Part shown: piece after piece, positions 45,701-52,036 of the stretch
How positions within the stretch are numbered: the stretch's first letter is position 1
Layout: the number at the start of each line of letters is the position of its first letter
Source: Actinomycetota bacterium
Lineage (GTDB): Bacteria; Actinomycetota; Acidimicrobiia; IMCC26256; PALSA-610
DNA length: 64,000 bases
Direction: 5' to 3'
Assembly: GCA_005773635.1 (NCBI GenBank)
Contig: SXHN01000052.1
Location: forward strand, 1 to 64,000
Notes under the pieces: generated by a model
Told to the model about the DNA's origin: nothing
The model's input: only the letters and a program-made list of their open reading frames with translations
Databases searched by the model: none
Made by a program: the position numbers and the translations under genes

Positions 45701-46933
45701 GGCGAAGCGCGCCTGCCCACGTACATGATCCCTTCAGCGGTGATTATTCTCGATCAACTTCCGCGAACACCCAATGGCAAGATCGACACGCGCGCCCTTC
45801 CGAAACCACAGTTGTTTACCAGTGGGTCCGCGGCGACCGTCCCGCCCCGCGACGACATCGAACGCCAACTCGCGTCCATGTGGTGCGACGTCCTCCGCAT
45901 CGATTCAGTGGGCATTTTCGAGAGCTTCTTCGACGTCGGCGGGCATTCTTTGCTCGCAGTGCGCCTCTTCGCGCAGATCGAACGACGCTTTGGTGAACGA
46001 CTTCCACTCGCGTCGCTCATCCAGAATCAAACAATCGCGCAACTCAGCGAGCTGTTACGCAACGACCGGGTCGTTGAGTTCGAGACACTGATTGCGCTGC
46101 AACCAACGGGCAGTGGCACACCGATCTTCTTGGTACACGGACCCGTGGGCGAGGGCATTATCTATCTTGACCTTGTGCGTCGACTCGGCGGCGACCAACC
46201 TGCATACGCGTTCCAAGACCGCGGGCTCGATCGCACCCGCGCGCAGTTTTCTTCCATTCCCGCAATGGCTCGTTCCTACGTCGACGAACTACAAAGTGTC
46301 CAACCCCATGGCCCATACGTTGTCGGCGGATTTTGCATGGGCGGAGTTGTCGCATTCGAAATGGCACACCAACTGCGGCTCAGGGGTGAAGAGATCGCGA
46401 CGGTGTTACTGATCGATGCTGCACCGTTGGGACACCTCGCCGGCGGCGAGGTGTACACCACCAAAGGCCGTATCAGAACCCATCTCTCGGAGTTCATCGA
46501 ATTCAAAGGCAAGCAACGTTGGCTGCACGTTTGGGAGACGAGCCGCAACGTCGGTGACCGGTTAACACGCGCGTACTGGTGGAAATTTGTGAAGGCGCGT
46601 TACCTCGATAAAGGCAAACCATTGCCAAAAATTCTCCACGATGTCGAAGCCGTAAATTGGCGCATCGGAACCGACTATGTCGTACCAGAATTTCACGGCC
46701 GGGTTGCGCTACTACGAAAGTCGAACGGTGCCGAATCGTTTCACGAGCGATTTCGGCGTGAGAAATGGGAAGGGCTTGTCGGAGAAACCTTCAAGGTCTA
46801 CGACATCGACAGTCCGGCTGTGAGCCACACGACGCTACTCAAGGAGCCGCACGTGCGCCTCCTGGCCGACGCCGTCCGCGACGCTCTGGACGATGCATTG
46901 GCTCGCGACGTCGCCGACACTCCGATTTCTTGA
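42716..46933 (+). CDS. Single-module nonribosomal peptide synthetase (C-A-T-TE)
   Basis: A 1405-residue NRPS. Condensation domain: HHIAIDGWS with His189, His190 and Asp194. Adenylation domain: YTSGSTGKPKG from residue 667, NTYGPSEAS, LYRTGDIGR, GRADQQIKIRGFRIEPGE and RTPNGKID. Carrier domain: DVGGHSLLA with phosphopantetheine Ser1078. Thioesterase: elbow GGFCMGG with Cys1207 where Ser is usual, Asp1234 (LLIDAAP) and His1371 (VSHTTL). My reading of the eight core pocket residues is D-I-E-D-I-G-T-V, then I. Acidic positions 239 and 278 tentatively suggest a basic or polar amino acid. AAAGGGA lies upstream of ATG. Starting with C, it needs an acyl donor not encoded nearby. The Sfp-type enzyme at 61284 can prime it. 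Confidence 0.93.
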   Translation: MGDDHDPRIASGDDSSTPKVALTAAQRAKLAAKLGVKTRPSAQQPIVRRPDGLDVVPLSHPQELLWLLDQVSGGGWAYNAPEAVRFVGPIDLDALHQAYDALVAHNEILRTTYQLNERDEPMQVIGPPGPAEYQVVDLSELDPTSADARLQLLLRDAAERPFDLAVDPIMRVLVVRLSPLEHVVLSVLHHIAIDGWSRAPFWQQLGELYRRAQSGATLRLDPQPIEYADFALWQRERLEGGLQDAQLAFWRRELEGAPASLDLPTDRARPPVQSFQGAHIHRKFSPDLLQAIRDVGQREGCTLFMTATALFAVFLHKLSGQDDIVIGTPIANRNRTDLESIIGYFANTIALRTPLHGDPTFQEVLTTVRTRAIAALTHQEVPFGKVVIEVSPDRDLSRTPIFQALLVVHTEQAADRVLGEATGERLAFERRWSKFDITLAMGEHSDGLAVGFEYATDLFDTATVERMATQFEQLTRRAVEHPDLRISELVLQSRRDERDMLRLAEGPQSKGYPACLHELFEHSVAAAPEKVAIEFEDRSLTYRELNAVANALAAELVDVGVGPDVPVGICAPRGIEMIVGLIATLKAGGACLPLDPDYPIDRLAHMLADSEASVLISVSATSPHLSHLNIANEIVVDHAWPRLVSAAPDTPPLPITVTEAHLAYLVYTSGSTGKPKGVMLTHRGLVNHARAAIDLYGLNADDRVLQFCSTSFDISIEEIFPTLAAGATIVVRTESMPLGGIGLCDWLRQRAITVLDLPTAFWHEWVGDLQSLAVRPHDALRVVIVGGETANASTFAAWLSIVGDRVRWFNTYGPSEASVIATAYEASRHWDQDSGRELSIGWPINNSVVHILDSARRPAPIGVRGEIYLGGPGVARGYLNQPELTADRFVADPFNLDSGRNLYRTGDIGRRLPDGSIDFVGRADQQIKIRGFRIEPGEIETVLGEHSEVAEVVVVAIDDPTKGKVLVAYATRSSAPAAQDNFGATDDIEHEIRRFGEARLPTYMIPSAVIILDQLPRTPNGKIDTRALPKPQLFTSGSAATVPPRDDIERQLASMWCDVLRIDSVGIFESFFDVGGHSLLAVRLFAQIERRFGERLPLASLIQNQTIAQLSELLRNDRVVEFETLIALQPTGSGTPIFLVHGPVGEGIIYLDLVRRLGGDQPAYAFQDRGLDRTRAQFSSIPAMARSYVDELQSVQPHGPYVVGGFCMGGVVAFEMAHQLRLRGEEIATVLLIDAAPLGHLAGGEVYTTKGRIRTHLSEFIEFKGKQRWLHVWETSRNVGDRLTRAYWWKFVKARYLDKGKPLPKILHDVEAVNWRIGTDYVVPEFHGRVALLRKSNGAESFHERFRREKWEGLVGETFKVYDIDSPAVSHTTLLKEPHVRLLADAVRDALDDALARDVADTPIS

Positions 46934-46974
46934 CGAGGCCGCGGCTCCGCTCCGAAGCCAATGCTCCCCGACCC

Positions 46975-47004
46975 AGAAGCACGCCGACGCAGAAGCACGC
47001 CGAC
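46975..47004. repeat. Two 14-bp tandem direct repeats
   Basis: AGAAGCACGCCGAC occurs at 46975-46988 and again at 46991-47004, separated by GC, giving a 16-base period. They lie just after the NRPS stop and before the DnaA-box-like cluster. They could be iterons for a DNA-binding protein or a chance duplication. Confidence 0.6.
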
Positions 47005-47006
47005 CT

Positions 47007-47059
47007 ATATCCACAGCACACGCGCAGGTTTCCACACAGAGAGCCACTTGTGATCCACA
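47007..47059 (+). promoter_or_regulatory. Cluster of three DnaA-box-like sites
   Basis: ATATCCACA (47007-47015), GTTTCCACA (47028-47036) and TGATCCACA (47051-47059) match the DnaA box TTATCCACA in 8, 7 and 8 of 9 positions. All point the same way with start-to-start spacings of 21 and 23 bases, about two helical turns. No dnaA, dnaN or AT-rich unwinding element is near, so this is not an obvious origin. It could titrate DnaA or regulate the small gene that follows. Confidence 0.4.
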
Positions 47060-47083
47060 GGCGCGCCGGGTTACAACAATCAC

Positions 47084-47335
47084 ATGGGATTCGATGTGAA
47101 GACGCTCGAAGGCGACACCGAGATAGTTGCCGATGCCAATGCGTATCAAATGGAAGGACCGTTCACGACGTTCTTCATTGCCGACGGCGGACACGGCAAA
47201 ATCTCGGGATGGTCCGTTCGGGTTGCGAGCCTACGAACCGACAGCATCGCTAGCATTCGCCGCCGAGAAGCCGACGCGACAACCACGGCAGTAACAGTCG
47301 ATAGCAGCCCGCTCGTTGGCCTCCGGGCGGTCTGA
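47084..47335 (+). CDS. Small hypothetical protein
   Basis: An 83-residue soluble protein. The first 60 residues read as alternating short strands (EIVADANAYQMEG, FTTFFIADGG, SVRVASLRTDSIASI); the last 20 are probably disordered. No Cys, signal peptide or known domain. Codon usage resembles the neighbours and the start fits the gap, so it is likely real. It lies directly downstream of the three DnaA-box-like sites. Confidence 0.5.
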   Translation: MGFDVKTLEGDTEIVADANAYQMEGPFTTFFIADGGHGKISGWSVRVASLRTDSIASIRRREADATTTAVTVDSSPLVGLRAV

Positions 47336-47347
47336 TTCGACGGTGCC

Positions 47348-47374
47348 TTGCCGGGCGGAACGCTCGGTTACCGT
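47348..47374 (+). promoter_or_regulatory. Candidate leaderless promoter of the aldo/keto reductase operon
   Basis: TTGCCG (47348-47353) and TACCGT (47369-47374) stand 15 bases apart, and the ATG at 47381 follows after six bases. No Shine-Dalgarno sequence is present. Confidence 0.4.
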
Positions 47375-47380
47375 ACGCGC

Positions 47381-48268
47381 ATGACAACTACGCCTAAGAC
47401 CCGTCGGCTCGGCCCAACCGGCCCCACAGTTGGCTCGATCGCGTATGGCTGTTGGAGATTCGGCGGCACCGAGACCAGCATTGCCACTGCGAAAATTGAC
47501 GCGGCGTTGGCATGCGGCATGACACTCATCGACACCGCAGATATCTACGGCTATGGAGACCAAAGTGCTGGCTTCGGAGGCGCAGAGAAGCTGCTCGGTG
47601 ACGTACTTCGTAGCGCGCCGTCGCTACGTGGCGAAATGGTTATCGCAACGAAAGGCGGCATCCAACCCGGAGTGCCCTATGACAGCACTCGGACCTACCT
47701 TCTCAATGCGTGCGACGAGTCGTTGACCCGACTCGGAGTCGAATCAGTCGATCTGTATCAGGTCCACCGTCCTGATCTCTTCGCGCATCCGGCCGAAGTG
47801 GCCGCGACGCTCGCCGAAATTGTGCAAAGCGGCCGTGCCGCGCAGGTCGGAGTCTCGAACTACACCGTCTCACAACTTGCGGCACTCAATGAATTCGCTC
47901 CTGGCCTCGTCACCACAATCCAACCTGAACTCTCATTGTGGCACTACGACCCGATCGACGACGGCACGCTGAATCAAGCGATGCAACATCACCTAGTGCC
48001 TCTGGCATGGAGCCCTCTTGGGCGCGGCGCAATTGGTGACGAAGGGTCGGACCTCACCGCGGCCATCTCCACAGTCGCGGAGACACACAACGTCTCGCCC
48101 ACTGCCATTGCGATCGCTTGGGTCTTGCACCATCCCGCACGTCCCATCCCAATTATCGGAACTCAACAGATAGCTCGAATTCGTGATGCGGCAACCGCGA
48201 CACAGGTAGTACTGAGTCGTTCTGAATGGTATTCACTGCTAAGCGCCGCGGGCCGCGAACTTCCATGA
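47381..48268 (+). CDS. Aldo/keto reductase
   Basis: A 295-residue TIM-barrel NADPH-dependent reductase. The catalytic Asp and Tyr are in LIDTADIYGYG, the Lys in VIATKGGI, the His in YQVHRPDLF, and the cofactor end in IIGTQQIARI. The in-frame TTG at 47348 lies in the promoter region and is rejected. Its stop overlaps the next gene (ATGATG), so the reductase, the flavin-dependent oxygenase and the PAP2 gene form an operon. Confidence 0.9.
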   Translation: MTTTPKTRRLGPTGPTVGSIAYGCWRFGGTETSIATAKIDAALACGMTLIDTADIYGYGDQSAGFGGAEKLLGDVLRSAPSLRGEMVIATKGGIQPGVPYDSTRTYLLNACDESLTRLGVESVDLYQVHRPDLFAHPAEVAATLAEIVQSGRAAQVGVSNYTVSQLAALNEFAPGLVTTIQPELSLWHYDPIDDGTLNQAMQHHLVPLAWSPLGRGAIGDEGSDLTAAISTVAETHNVSPTAIAIAWVLHHPARPIPIIGTQQIARIRDAATATQVVLSRSEWYSLLSAAGRELP

Positions 48269-49341
48269 TGAACAAGGCATCTGATCATCCGGTTGAGGTC
48301 GCATGGTTTAGTGCGCTGTGCGATGACGACTACGAGTTTCTGGGCGTGCCCGATCCAGCGCTACGCAGCAGTTGGCGACATTGCGCAGACATCGTCGCCG
48401 AAGCCCGGATACACGGATTCGACAACATCCTGCTCCCCTCCGGCTACGAGCTGGGCATCGACGCAATCGCGTTCGCCGGAGGAATAGCGGCATCGCTTGG
48501 CGCCACGATGCGCATGCTGGTCGCAGTACGAATGGGCGAGATGTGGCCACCGCAGTTGGCGCGCCAAATCGCGACACTCAGCCAAATGTGCGATGGAAAA
48601 TTGACGATCAACATCATTTCGAGCGACTTGCCGGGAGCCACGTTGGCAAGCGAACCTCGATATCGGCGCACGTTGGAAGCGATGATGATTCTGCGAGATC
48701 TGTTGAACAATCGCCCGGTCGACACTCACGGCGAGTTCTTCGATATCACGCTGCGGCCGCCCACCGCTTCCGCCGCGATAGAACGGGCTCCGTTGTTCTA
48801 TTTTGGTGGGCTGTCCGAGGCGGCGCGTGAGGTTGCCGCGCAAGCCGCGGATGTATATCTGATGTGGCCCGAGACCGAAAAGGCGGCGGCTGAACTCATC
48901 ACCGACATGACGGCGCGTGCCGCCGTACATGGGCGCACCTTGAAATTCGGTTTTCGAAGCCACGTCGTAGTGCGCGACACCGAAGCCAACGCACGTCAAG
49001 CCGCCGCGCTACTACTTTCAAAGCTTGATGAGGAACAAGGAAATCGCATTCGCTTGCAGTCACTTGATTCTGGTTCCGTCGGAGTCTCCCGACAGCGCGA
49101 TTTACGAAATGCAAGCGATGACGACGGCTACGTCGAACCGCACCTTTGGACTGGCATCGGTCGAGCCCGATCTGGATGTGGAGCCGCAATCGTCGGCAAC
49201 CCACAACAGGTGCACGCCAAACTGTTGCGGTACCGTGATCTTGGAATCGATTCATTTATTCTCTCGGGCTACCCCCACCTAGATGAATGTCGACGGTTCG
49301 GTTCGATGGTCTTGCCGCTACTGAGCCACAGCCCTCTATGA
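48265..49341 (+). CDS. LLM-class flavin-dependent monooxygenase, SsuD-like
   Basis: A 358-residue bacterial luciferase-like monooxygenase. HGFDNILLPSGYELGID, RMLVAVRMGEMWPPQLARQ and GKLTINIISSDLPG match the alkanesulfonate monooxygenase (SsuD) group, which uses reduced FMN. The C-terminal GNPQQVHAKLLRYRDLGIDSFIL is standard. A flavin reductase is not nearby. Two ATG codons overlap the previous stop; upstream in-frame starts are rejected. Confidence 0.86.
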   Translation: MMNKASDHPVEVAWFSALCDDDYEFLGVPDPALRSSWRHCADIVAEARIHGFDNILLPSGYELGIDAIAFAGGIAASLGATMRMLVAVRMGEMWPPQLARQIATLSQMCDGKLTINIISSDLPGATLASEPRYRRTLEAMMILRDLLNNRPVDTHGEFFDITLRPPTASAAIERAPLFYFGGLSEAAREVAAQAADVYLMWPETEKAAAELITDMTARAAVHGRTLKFGFRSHVVVRDTEANARQAAALLLSKLDEEQGNRIRLQSLDSGSVGVSRQRDLRNASDDDGYVEPHLWTGIGRARSGCGAAIVGNPQQVHAKLLRYRDLGIDSFILSGYPHLDECRRFGSMVLPLLSHSPL

Positions 49342-50201
49342 CACCAGCGCAACGCAGACAGTTGATTGGCAAGTCACTCGGGGCGGCAGTCGTGCTCTAT
49401 GGAGTGTTCATAGGCACTCGTTGGGGCCAGCGTGCCGACAGCGCCGCCAAGGTCTACGCACAGGTACACCGATACACGCCTCGGTTGCGGAGTCGCGGAC
49501 TTCCTCCGCTTCGAGATATCAGCCTCGTCATTCCACTCGTAGCAACCGCGATCACTTTGGTGTTGTTAGCCATGCAACCGCGGACCCAGAGGTGGCGGGC
49601 CGTCGTCGCGGTCGCCGCCGTGGTCATTCCCGGGGTCATGATTTGCCAGGCGTTGAAGGTCGTGCTGCCATACCCCGCTCTCACGAAATACCCTGACTGG
49701 ATCGGAAGCTCCACGTTTCCCAGCGGGCACACCGCATTTGTCAGTGGCCTCGCGTTGAGCTGCTACGGGCTGATGCCTCGACGGATGCGCTTTTACGGGA
49801 GCTATCTCAGCGCCGTAATGGTTTTCGCGATCACGGTAGGGGTCGTGGTCGACGGGCGTCATCGCCCAAGCGAAACCGCGTCCGCAGTTGCGGTTGTAGT
49901 GGCCTGGTACCTCAGCATCAGCCCATTCGTCACAGTTATGGCCCGTTCGCCAGGTGCACACCGCAGCCCAACGTTTCGGGTTTCTGGATACGCGGCAGGT
50001 GCCTGCAGCCTGGGCCTCGCGGCGTCGGTCAGACTCGACGATTTCCCCCCGGCGGTCGCTTCAGTCGATCGAGCGTTCGCTGCAGCGGTGCTCTTGGCAG
50101 CATCGACATCGCTGTTGTTCCACGATCTCATCACGGTGTACTTCAGCGATCGCGACCTCCGTTGGACGCGGCGAATTGCCGAAAGCACGACGGCTTTGTG
50201 A
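49338..50201 (+). CDS. PAP2-family membrane phosphatase
   Basis: A 287-residue membrane protein with about seven hydrophobic segments. The second phosphatase motif is FPSGHTAF and the third VDGRHRPSET; the first (KxxxxxxRP) is reduced to KVVLPYP. It may dephosphorylate undecaprenyl-diphosphate or another lipid phosphate, which would connect it to glycan assembly. Its ATG overlaps the previous stop. It is convergent with the APH-like gene 37 bases away. Confidence 0.78.
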   Translation: MTPAQRRQLIGKSLGAAVVLYGVFIGTRWGQRADSAAKVYAQVHRYTPRLRSRGLPPLRDISLVIPLVATAITLVLLAMQPRTQRWRAVVAVAAVVIPGVMICQALKVVLPYPALTKYPDWIGSSTFPSGHTAFVSGLALSCYGLMPRRMRFYGSYLSAVMVFAITVGVVVDGRHRPSETASAVAVVVAWYLSISPFVTVMARSPGAHRSPTFRVSGYAAGACSLGLAASVRLDDFPPAVASVDRAFAAAVLLAASTSLLFHDLITVYFSDRDLRWTRRIAESTTAL

Positions 50202-50238
50202 TCTCACTTCGCCAGGCCCGGATTGCCCGGTGCAGGAT

Positions 50239-51132
50239 TCAACGACGGACCGGCGCGCCAAGCAGCGTGGCGAGCAAACGATCATCAAGTTCGGGATCGG
50301 TTTGTGAAGACAAACGATGCGTGAGAAATTCGCGCCAAAACTCGCGCGATTCCTCATCGATCGCATGCGACAACGGTTGGCCCTTCAGCGTGGCAGTGGC
50401 GACCATCCAGAAGACCGCGTCGCCAGACGGCGGGCCGTATCGAGCATCTTCGTAATCAAACAATGTGTGTGAACCAAACCAAAGTCGGCGCAGGTTCCAT
50501 GGCGCGAAATCGCCATGCATCGGTACCCAGTGCGCAGGCCCAACTCGCGGCAACACATCTGCAAGACTGAGTTGCAGCCACTCCAGAATTGGAGCGACGT
50601 TGCCCCAAAACGGTCGATGCGGGCGGGGCGGCAGTGCCGACATCGCTGTGAATTGCAATCCGTGGGCCGTACCGCCTACGAGTAATCGAGGAACGATGAC
50701 AGGAGCTCGTTTTGCGTTCGACAACTCCGTGAGACAGCGTTGTTCAACCCCGAACGAAACGGCGCTCGACTCACCCGCGATCTTGCAGAACGTAATAGGT
50801 GAACCATCGCGAAACGCCAGAATTAGGTGCGCACCACGATGATCTTGGCGTCGAGACAGCAATGCAAAGGCGTCAAGGCCCCCGACGACGTCTGCCACCA
50901 CATCAAGGACGCCGCGCACCGCGACAGGAAGGTCGAGCGCCTGGCGCTTGCCCGGAATGAGATGCGACCCTGTGGTTCTTGCGACACACCAAGCAAGATG
51001 ATGCGCTGCAACTGCGCTAGCTCGACAGGACATTGCCGTAGCTACTGCACCCGCTGCGCCGCGCCCGACCGATGTTGGAATCAAGAGGCGGCGATTCAGT
51101 GGATACGGAACCACTCGCCCCGCTACTCCCAT
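50239..51132 (-). CDS. Aminoglycoside phosphotransferase (APH)-like kinase
   Basis: A 297-residue protein-kinase-fold phosphotransferase. The catalytic loop is VPMHGDFAPWNLRR (HGD....N), and the metal-binding Asp is in LFDYEDARYG, matching APH and choline-kinase enzymes. The N-lobe Lys may be that in ITFCKIAG. The frame extends to 51237, but ATG 51132 overlaps the sulfotransferase stop by about ten bases and is preferred. As third gene after the giant surface protein, it may phosphorylate a sugar or small precursor of the same system; resistance is less likely. Confidence 0.78.
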   Translation of the reverse strand: MGVAGRVVPYPLNRRLLIPTSVGRGAAGAVATAMSCRASAVAAHHLAWCVARTTGSHLIPGKRQALDLPVAVRGVLDVVADVVGGLDAFALLSRRQDHRGAHLILAFRDGSPITFCKIAGESSAVSFGVEQRCLTELSNAKRAPVIVPRLLVGGTAHGLQFTAMSALPPRPHRPFWGNVAPILEWLQLSLADVLPRVGPAHWVPMHGDFAPWNLRRLWFGSHTLFDYEDARYGPPSGDAVFWMVATATLKGQPLSHAIDEESREFWREFLTHRLSSQTDPELDDRLLATLLGAPVRR

Positions 51133-52031
51133 CCGATTCCAACTTCTCGTTCGAGGTGAGCCATATCGGGCGCAAAACGATCGACCAATTGCGCGCGGAT
51201 GGCATCCGCGACCGCTGACTTGGGAGCGGCGTTCCACGGCTCGACATTGGTCAAATTCTGCTGTTCGATGTCCAGGAACGAAGTCACTTGATCAAAAACA
51301 AGCTGGGTCGTCTGATAGAAGTCTTCGCTACGCAGTATGAGTACGGCATCACGACCGTACAGACCCAGCCAACGCTGCAACGAAGGCCAGTAGTGACTCT
51401 GCGCCGCATACGACTGCTGTTCGTGAGGAAACGACCTACCGATCTCGCCAGCAAGGAGCCGCTGTTGGTCGTCGCCTACACGATGTTGTTCAGCTGCAAG
51501 CGCCGCTTCGAACGACAACGTCTCGACTCCGTTCCGGGTCTGTTCACTCCAGTGAGAGAACGTCCGCTCCACGGGCTCGCGCAGCATCACGATGATCTTT
51601 GCGCGGGGAAGTAACTCACTCGCTCGTTGCGCGGCGAGGGGATGGAACAAGTAATACGGCGAGGCCTCTCCAGCGAGTTGAGCGTGGCGCCGCCGTGCAG
51701 ACGATGTCAGGAAATGCCCCTGATACCACGAAGGTCCATGGTGATAGTTCGAATCGAAATAATGAACCCCCTTTTGATTTTCGCGCATCATCGGAAGACG
51801 CGAGGTTGGGAACAGCGGCGCGATCTGGCGGTGAGTCTCGAGGTATCGAAACAGTGATGTTGACCCACTGCGCTTCGTACCGACGATCAGAAAATCAGGA
51901 AGTGGCCGCCAGCGAGCGGTCACAGTGCCGAACCCTTGCACCGCGGCCCGACCGTAACGGCGGACCTGCGTGGCGACGCGCGGAACCAGGACCTTGCTGG
52001 CGCTGTGTGATGATTGTGCTTGCGCGACCAC
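51123..52031 (-). CDS. PAPS-dependent sulfotransferase
   Basis: A 302-residue cytosolic sulfotransferase of the heparan-sulfate/carbohydrate type. The 5'-phosphosulfate loop is IVGTKRSGSTSLFRYL, the 3'-phosphate site LREPVERTFSHW. YFDSNYHHGPSWY matches the substrate region of the Stf0/NDST type. The GTG start follows the giant gene's stop by five bases, so they share an mRNA. Acceptor unknown: a glycan, lipid or the surface protein's sugar chains. Confidence 0.86.
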   Translation of the reverse strand: MVAQAQSSHSASKVLVPRVATQVRRYGRAAVQGFGTVTARWRPLPDFLIVGTKRSGSTSLFRYLETHRQIAPLFPTSRLPMMRENQKGVHYFDSNYHHGPSWYQGHFLTSSARRRHAQLAGEASPYYLFHPLAAQRASELLPRAKIIVMLREPVERTFSHWSEQTRNGVETLSFEAALAAEQHRVGDDQQRLLAGEIGRSFPHEQQSYAAQSHYWPSLQRWLGLYGRDAVLILRSEDFYQTTQLVFDQVTSFLDIEQQNLTNVEPWNAAPKSAVADAIRAQLVDRFAPDMAHLEREVGIGWE

Positions 52032-52036
52032 TGCGC

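Noticed and set aside
46975-47083. Chromosomal or plasmid origin of replication
   Set aside because: DnaA-like boxes are present but there is no dnaA, dnaN or rep gene and no AT-rich unwinding region.
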